A stretch of 38,314 nucleotides of DNA from Verrucomicrobiales bacterium (GTDB lineage Bacteria; Verrucomicrobiota; Verrucomicrobiia; Limisphaerales; J093): assembly GCA_015075445.1 (NCBI GenBank), contig JABTUJ010000054.1:1-38314 (forward strand), written 5' to 3'. The position numbers were made by a program, and so were the translations under genes. The notes below the pieces were generated by a model. It did not search any database. It was not told where the DNA came from and saw nothing but the letters and a program-made list of their open reading frames with translations. Shown piece by piece: positions 33,232 to 38,314 of the stretch (position 1 is its first letter; each line of letters begins with the position of its first letter).

Positions 33232-35568
33232 CGCGGCGCTGAGGGCGATCCACCCCCACGAGGAGGGCCACCCGTTGGGCAGCTCCATGCGGTAATTCCC
33301 CACAAAGACCAGGATCCAAACGTACAACGGCAACATGAAGATCGAGCCCGCCCGGATTCCCCGACTCACCTCGGCCGGTTGATGTAGGAGCCCGCGCAGC
33401 GTCCCCGCCAGGAAGCTGAGCTTCTCAAATCGCCGGGCCTCGAGGTTCTGCAGCACGCCCCGGGCATGCAATGGCGTCCGCGTGAGGTCCACGTGAGCCG
33501 CCACGGCACCGAGGAACTGCTGTTGCCCCGCCACGTCGGTGACCGGGATGGGGCGGCTGTTCTCCGTGCCGCCCGGATAGGGCTGGTCGAGGAGCACTGC
33601 GCTCCCCTGGCTCGTGATCCAGATCTGTTCGAGGCACAAGGCCGACGGGAGCGTTGCGTCCGCGGAGGCGTGCCACAGCTCCGAGGACAGGTCGTACAGC
33701 CAGTGCCGCAGGCTGGCCCAGGGCACCTGTTTGCCGTTCGCGACGAGGCGGAGGAAGGGCACGCCGGGAGTCGCTTCGAACGCGTCCCAGGCGGCCCCAT
33801 CCGCCTCGACCTTCTGGAGCCAGCGCAGTCGCCCAGGCCGACCGAGGTGGCGCCGGGCGGTCGTTGGGCCGGAGGCCTCCCGCCGGAGGAGCCAGACCTG
33901 GCGGCGCAACACCGGGTCCAGGCCAACGAGCCACTCCCCAGGCGCCAAGGGCTCGAGGACGCGATACGGACCGAGGACCTCACCGGCCTCTGCGGTCTCC
34001 CCGGGCGGCAGCGCGGACTCGATTCGCGGGCGCACGGTGCCCGTCGGCACGATCACCACCCGTGTACCGGTGAGCAGATCCCACAACGTGGCGAACCCGT
34101 TCTCCCGGCGCGCGGTCAGGGTGAGCAGCGGCGGGATCCAGGGACAGACGTTGCTCGCCCCAATGTACAGCCAGACCTCCTTCGACGTCAGTTCCTCGAA
34201 GCTGCCGGCGGAGAAGGTGGCCAGCAGGAAGGGGATCCGGACGCATTCGGCGGCGAGAATTATCAGGACGATGCGCAGCAGCGCGCGGGGGAAGCCCGGC
34301 GAGCGACCCTCGGTGCGAACGACGCGCAGCCCCTTGAGACGCTTGCCGAGTCCGCCCCCCCACAGCCCTTCGACGATCGCGAAATAGAGAAAGCCGAAGG
34401 CCAGGAAAGCGAAGTAAAATCGCGCCGAGTAGAGACTCCGTTCGATGAACGGCTGGAAGTGGAACTCGCGCGCGCCCACGGCCAGCATCAAGACCACGTA
34501 AGGAACCAGAAAGGCGATGAGGAAATCGGGCCATCCGGCCGCCGCGCGGATCTTCAAGGAGGCCGGCTCCGGTTCCCGCGAGCTGAACGGTAACAAAGCG
34601 TTGCGAAGCGAAGCGTAATCGGGATAGCGCCCGTCGGGTTCCTTGGCCAGGCAACGAGCCACGACGCTGTCGAGACCGGGGGGAATGTCGTCGCGGAATT
34701 GCGCGAGGGATTTGGGTTTTTGGTTGACGGCGTTGGCCACCACCTGCACGGCGTTGTCCCCTTCGAAGGGAGCCCGGTTGGTAAGCAGGGTGAAGAGCGT
34801 CGCCCCTACCGAGTACACATCGGTCCGCACGTCCACGGCATCGCCTCGCAACTGCTCGGGCGAGGCAAACGCGGGCGTGCCCAGGATCTTGCCCTGGGCA
34901 GTGATGAAGGTATCGCTCCGGGTCAGGGTGGAAACGGACAGCCCGAAGTCTCCAACCTTCACCGAGCCGTCCGGGCAGACAAAGCAGTTGGAGGGTTTGA
35001 CATCCCGGTGGAGAACGCCTTCAGCGTATGCAGACTCGAGGCCGGTGAGGACATCGAGCACGGCATCCACCGCCTCTTTGACGGGGAGGGGTCCACGGCG
35101 TTTGATCCGGTCATTGAGGGTGCCGCTGCCGGCAATCTCCATCGTGATCACCGGCCGCCCCTCGATCTCCTCGCTGCCAAAGATGTAGAGACTGTTCGGG
35201 TGGTTGACCCGGGCCGCCAGCCGCCCTTCGCGGAGAAACCGCTGGCGCATCTCCGGCGAGTCAAGCTCGTGCTCGAGCATCTTCAAGGCGACGCGGCGGC
35301 CGGTGGTGAGCTGCTCCGCTTCGTACACCGTGCCCATCCCCCCCCGGCCCAGCACCCGATGCAGCCGGTAGCCGCCCAATCGGCGGGGAAACCCCCGATC
35401 CTCCCGGGTCCGGCTCGGGGGCGCGGCGGTCGGGGCCATGGGGAGGGTCTCGCCGGAGGGCGCATCGAGCACGCCGGACAACAGGCACGCGGGACACGGT
35501 TGGTCAACCGCACCGGCGGGGAGCGGCGCCCCGCAGCGGGGACACGTGTTTGCAGGCGAACGGTTCAT
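33109..35568 (-). CDS. Membrane Ser/Thr protein kinase: zinc ribbon, kinase, RDD, second kinase-like domain
   Basis: 819 residues as read. The N-terminal zinc ribbon is CPRCG and CPAC (9-28). The kinase at about 66-330 has the loop GRGGMGTVY (74-82), VALK (K96), HRDVKPSN (187-194), DFGL (D207), SPEQL, RTDVYSVG, and so looks active. An RDD membrane domain follows at about 344-505 (GKRLKGLRVVRTEG). A second kinase-like region at about 530-730 (LGPYRVLEPL) lacks visible VAIK, HRD and DFG motifs, so is probably a pseudokinase. The last membrane part is frameshifted after residue 780. The start has GGAG 8 nt upstream. It follows the sigma factor by 57 bp and precedes the ankyrin acyltransferase. 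Confidence 0.88.
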   Translation of the reverse strand: MNRSPANTCPRCGAPLPAGAVDQPCPACLLSGVLDAPSGETLPMAPTAAPPSRTREDRGFPRRLGGYRLHRVLGRGGMGTVYEAEQLTTGRRVALKMLEHELDSPEMRQRFLREGRLAARVNHPNSLYIFGSEEIEGRPVITMEIAGSGTLNDRIKRRGPLPVKEAVDAVLDVLTGLESAYAEGVLHRDVKPSNCFVCPDGSVKVGDFGLSVSTLTRSDTFITAQGKILGTPAFASPEQLRGDAVDVRTDVYSVGATLFTLLTNRAPFEGDNAVQVVANAVNQKPKSLAQFRDDIPPGLDSVVARCLAKEPDGRYPDYASLRNALLPFSSREPEPASLKIRAAAGWPDFLIAFLVPYVVLMLAVGAREFHFQPFIERSLYSARFYFAFLAFGFLYFAIVEGLWGGGLGKRLKGLRVVRTEGRSPGFPRALLRIVLIILAAECVRIPFLLATFSAGSFEELTSKEVWLYIGASNVCPWIPPLLTLTARRENGFATLWDLLTGTRVVIVPTGTVRPRIESALPPGETAEAGEVLGPYRVLEPLAPGEWLVGLDPVLRRQVWLLRREASGPTTARRHLGRPGRLRWLQKVEADGAAWDAFEATPGVPFLRLVANGKQVPWASLRHWLYDLSSELWHASADATLPSALCLEQIWITSQGSAVLLDQPYPGGTENSRPIPVTDVAGQQQFLGAVAAHVDLTRTPLHARGVLQNLEARRFEKLSFLAGTLRGLLHQPAEVSRGIRAGSIFMLPLYVWILVFVGNYRMELPNGWPSSWGWIALSAALWCWRPGRCFSSWSCRFVPPAVTRCSDWRWSTVKGDAPAC

Positions 35569-35625
35569 TGGTCGGTCTCCAGATCGTTACGCACACCCTT
35601 GACCTGACGGAACCGGAAGCGCGGG

Positions 35626-36378
35626 TTACAGGGAAGCGCCCTGGGCCGTGCGCAACACGGCCACCAGGTGGCGCATCTCGTCATCCACCGCGGACGGTTC
35701 GTTGACCGTCGCGGCCACTTCCGCGCGGACCAGTTCCCGGTAGCGCTGCCGCAACCGATGCACGGCGACCTTCAGCGCGCCTTCCGTCATGCCCAGTCGC
35801 CGGGCGGTTTCACCCCGGTCCGGTTCGTCGCCGGTGAGGCTCCCCTGGAGCGCGACGAGCAGCGCTCCTTTGCCGGACGCCTCGAACTCGGCCCGCAGGG
35901 TGTTCATGGCTCGGCGGGTCAGGGCCACCGCCCACTCGCGGTCGAAGGTCGTCTCCGGGTCGCCGGAATGCGCCGGCTCGAGCGCGTAGCGCCCTTCGGC
36001 ATCGAGGGCGTCCCACTCGAGGAACGTGACTCCACCGCCGCGCTTCTGCATCCGCGCGCGATGCCACTCGTTGGCGAGGAAGTGCTTCAGCGCGCCAAGC
36101 AGGTAAGTGCGGAAGCGGCCTCGCTCACGGTCGGCCGCGGCGAAGCCCCGCGTCTCGATGAATCGGAGCAGGAAGGACTGTGTGAGGTCCTGCGCCTCGG
36201 CCGAGGCGTACCCTCGGTTCCGGACGAAGGCGTAGAGCGGATACCAGTAAGCGCGGCAAAGTTGATCGAGCGCCTCACGGGCCCGCGTGCGACTGGCCTC
36301 GTCCGACTGAGCCACCGCCACCAGGCTCCAATGCGTCGTGGCGAACTCAGGTCGTCGTTGGGTGAGTTCGGAGGACAT
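35626..36378 (-). CDS. ECF-type RNA polymerase sigma factor
   Basis: A 250-residue sigma-70-family factor of the extracytoplasmic-function type. Region 2 spans about 38-110 (LDQLCRAYWYPLYAFVRNRG, AEAQDLTQSFLLRFIE, FRTYLLGALKHFLANEW). Region 4, at about 185-230, has the helix-turn-helix RGETARRLGMTEGALKVAVH and RLRQRYRELVR. Similar factors with THWSLV near the N-terminus and a DLTQ.F motif are encoded next to Ser/Thr kinases in Planctomycetes and Verrucomicrobia (an ECF43-like pattern), and here too the next gene is a kinase. No anti-sigma factor is seen, so phosphorylation may replace it; this is inference. ATG 36378 has GGGGGAAG just upstream. Confidence 0.9.
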   Translation of the reverse strand: MSSELTQRRPEFATTHWSLVAVAQSDEASRTRAREALDQLCRAYWYPLYAFVRNRGYASAEAQDLTQSFLLRFIETRGFAAADRERGRFRTYLLGALKHFLANEWHRARMQKRGGGVTFLEWDALDAEGRYALEPAHSGDPETTFDREWAVALTRRAMNTLRAEFEASGKGALLVALQGSLTGDEPDRGETARRLGMTEGALKVAVHRLRQRYRELVRAEVAATVNEPSAVDDEMRHLVAVLRTAQGASL

Positions 36379-36491
36379 GCTTCCCCCTTACCACGCCTCA
36401 CGCCTGATCACCAGGGGGAAGACCGGGTGTGTCGCAATTCCGACCGCGGGGGAGGGACTGAGGCCAACTTGGAACCCGTCAAGCCTTCGCC

Positions 36492-36971
36492 TCAGGACTT
36501 ACGGATGGCCGGCTTTGCGCGAGGGTCCGGCCTTGCCCTTGACGTCGCCGGGCTGCTGGCCTGTGCGTGAAGCGAATCAATATAGGCCAGCCACCGCAGC
36601 CCTACCGCGATGCGGGAGCGCAACTGGAAGCGGTTGTGCGGCTTGATCAGGTAATCGTCCACCCCCGCCGCCAGTCCCTCCTCGATCTCGCTCAGGCGAC
36701 TCAGGGTGCTCAGCACCACCACATACACGTACGGCAAGGCGTACTTGGCGCGGATGGCTCGGGTCAGATCAATGCCGCAGAAGTCGTCCCCGAAACGCCC
36801 GTCGGTGATTACCATGCGATCCGGATGCACCTGCAACTTCCCCCACAGCGCTTCGGCGCTTAGAAACGTCGAGGGATCGAAGCCGTCGAGTACCAGCGAG
36901 TCCTCGGTCGCGGATCGTTCGGCTTCCTTGCGGATGGCCAGGTAGAGAGAAACCGGTTTGAACAGAGGCAT
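36492..36971 (-). CDS. Response regulator, receiver domain only
   Basis: A 159-residue protein with a CheY-like receiver domain. The likely phospho-acceptor is D57 in RMVITDGRF, with a conserved Thr/Ser strand VVVLSTLSR and the lysine-proline motif DDYLIKPHN (K110, P111). The N-terminal acidic pair normally found in the first loop is not obvious. The C-terminal helix plus about 25 Arg/Pro/Ala-rich residues carries no output domain, so it would act through protein contacts. ATG 36971 gives a clean domain start; the frame is open upstream with unrelated sequence. No histidine kinase is nearby. Confidence 0.82.
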   Translation of the reverse strand: MPLFKPVSLYLAIRKEAERSATEDSLVLDGFDPSTFLSAEALWGKLQVHPDRMVITDGRFGDDFCGIDLTRAIRAKYALPYVYVVVLSTLSRLSEIEEGLAAGVDDYLIKPHNRFQLRSRIAVGLRWLAYIDSLHAQASSPATSRARPDPRAKPAIRKS

Positions 36972-37207
36972 AGGCGCAGGTCTGGTTCGTGAACCGTCGT
37001 CATTCTCGGGAATCGCGTGCCGGCTGTAAAGACCCGTTCCCATCGCATGCCTTGGCCCGCAGAGCCGGCTCGACGCCCCCACCAACGGCCGCCAGACCGT
37101 GGCTGGACTTTTCGTGCCGCCACGTCCATAGTGCCCGCCGTCAACCAACCCCGGCAGCCGCGGTTGTCAGCCGTTCTCTCCGAGAAACTCCGGGGTCCGC
37201 AAAGCGT

Positions 37208-38314
37208 ATGAAGCCACCGAAAACCCCCGTGCGCGTTCGCGAGGTCACGCGGGCGGACCTCCCGGCGCTTGTCGAACTGAATCGCGCTTCCTACCCCGTC
37301 CTCGCCGGCGAGAACGTCGTCTGGGGTGAATCGCATCTGCTCAGCCATCTGCGGGTCTTTCCCCAAGGCCAGTTGCTGGCCGAGCTGGGCGGTCGGATCG
37401 TGGGGGCCGTGGCCACCCTGATGGTGAACCTGGGTCCGGATCCGTTGCGGCATCACACGTGGGCAGGCATCACCGACAGCGGCTACTTCACCAACCACGA
37501 CCCGACAGCCGACACCCTTTACGGCGCGGATGTCTATGTGCATCCGGACACGCGGGGTCAGGGCGTCGGAGCGGCGTTGTACGAGGCGCGACGACAGCTC
37601 TGTCGGCGCCTCAACAAGCGGCGCATTCTGGCGGGCGGACGCCTCTGGAACTACCAGGAACACGCCGCAGAGATGTCCGCCGAGGAATACGCGTACCGGG
37701 TGGCCGCGGGCGAACTCCGCGACCTGGTGCTCAGTTTCCAGATTCGGGAAGGCTTCACCCTGCGTGGCGTGATGCCGCACTACCTGCGCGATCCGCGCAG
37801 CCACAACTTCGCCAGCCTGATCGAGTGGCTCAATCCCGACTACCGTGCGCCCAAGGCCGGCGCGCGCAAAGTCCGGGTGGCCTGCCTCCAATACCAGATG
37901 CGCAAGGTGAAGTCCTTTGGGGAATTCGCGCGGCAGGTGACCTACTTTGTGGACATCGCCGCGGATTACGACACCGACTTCGTGCTGCTGCCAGAGTTGT
38001 TCAGTGTCCAGTTGCTTTCGATGACCGAGACGCTGTCGCCGCAGGAGGGGATGCGGAAGCTGGCCGACCTGAAGGACAAGTTCGTGGAACTGATGAAGGG
38101 GTTGGCCGTGCGGTACGGTCTGACGCTCATCGCAGGCAGCCACCCGACGGTGGACGACGGCCGTTTGTTAAACGTCTGCTACGTCTGCCTGCCGGGCGGT
38201 CTGGTGGTGCCGCAGCCCAAACTCCACGTGACGCCCAACGAGCGGAAGTGGTGGGGGATTTCCGGCGGTCGCCACCTTCAGGTGATTGAGACGCCGATCT
38301 GCAAGATCGGCGTG
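37208..38314 (+). CDS. GNAT acetyltransferase fused to a nitrilase-superfamily amidohydrolase (partial at right edge)
   Basis: The first 369 residues of a two-domain protein; the frame is open to the window end. Residues 1-205 are a GNAT N-acetyltransferase (VREVTRADLPALVELN, acetyl-CoA loop VHPDTRGQGVGAALYEA at 111-127). From about 222 a carbon-nitrogen hydrolase starts (VRVACLQYQMRKVKSFGEF), with the catalytic glutamate in LLPELF (E263) and lysine in PKLHVTPNE (K338). The catalytic cysteine would lie past the edge. Fusions of this type are known, for example the YhcX-like family; their substrates are unsettled. ATG 37208 is used; no strong Shine-Dalgarno. It is divergent from the response regulator across a 236-bp gap. 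Confidence 0.9.
   Translation, partial: MKPPKTPVRVREVTRADLPALVELNRASYPVLAGENVVWGESHLLSHLRVFPQGQLLAELGGRIVGAVATLMVNLGPDPLRHHTWAGITDSGYFTNHDPTADTLYGADVYVHPDTRGQGVGAALYEARRQLCRRLNKRRILAGGRLWNYQEHAAEMSAEEYAYRVAAGELRDLVLSFQIREGFTLRGVMPHYLRDPRSHNFASLIEWLNPDYRAPKAGARKVRVACLQYQMRKVKSFGEFARQVTYFVDIAADYDTDFVLLPELFSVQLLSMTETLSPQEGMRKLADLKDKFVELMKGLAVRYGLTLIAGSHPTVDDGRLLNVCYVCLPGGLVVPQPKLHVTPNERKWWGISGGRHLQVIETPICKIGV

Overview
The window looks like a chromosome segment of a GC-rich, diderm, hopanoid-making bacterium, most likely a member of the Verrucomicrobiota (perhaps a Pedosphaerales-type lineage). This is inferred from the gene content: BamA and Skp, phosphatidylserine synthase/decarboxylase, HpnH/HpnJ, a DUF2934 protein, and an ECF sigma factor next to a zinc-ribbon/RDD Ser/Thr kinase. 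No rRNA gene, complete tRNA or CRISPR array was found.

Layout. 1-5250: core metabolism on the minus strand. It holds a truncated lysA, fba with a good hairpin terminator, and a lipoprotein-hpnH-hpnJ hopanoid group in which hpnJ is broken. 5230-6190: a divergent TPR/TatT-like exported protein followed by a cluster of 24-bp palindrome-forming repeats. 6186-10752: dnaB-bamA-skp, tightly packed on the minus strand. 10907-13170: a PP2C phosphatase and a YegI-like membrane kinase on the plus strand. 13267-16208: tig-psd-pssA on the minus strand.

16290-19890 is an accessory patch. Two 3'-half tRNA-Met fragments, each continuing into the same 51-bp direct repeat (offset 1398 bp), bracket a VapBC-type toxin-antitoxin pair. 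Beyond it lie two decayed copies of a phage tail-type protein C-terminus flanking a small membrane protein. I read this as stacked remnants of integrated elements.

20005-28415: ion and anion transport. It holds a bestrophin-like membrane protein, an SLC13/RCK_C transporter (minus), and a plus-strand row of DHH phosphoesterase, MgtE and a second SLC13 transporter with four RCK_C-like domains. 28583-31069: a DUF2934 protein, a beta-CASP RNA-type metallo-hydrolase with frameshifts at its end, and a zinc-ribbon protein.

31139-36378 is a minus-strand group: ECF sigma factor, zinc-ribbon/kinase/RDD/pseudokinase membrane protein, and an acyltransferase with ankyrin repeats inserted between membrane helices. 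It is the best candidate here for an uncharacterised signalling-to-envelope system. 36492-38314: a receiver-only response regulator and a divergent GNAT-nitrilase fusion cut by the window edge.

Several genes (hpnJ, the beta-CASP hydrolase, the kinase, both phage remnants) carry frame breaks. Some look like single-base indels that sequencing error could cause; the 10-bp duplication and lost cluster cysteine in hpnJ look more like real decay.
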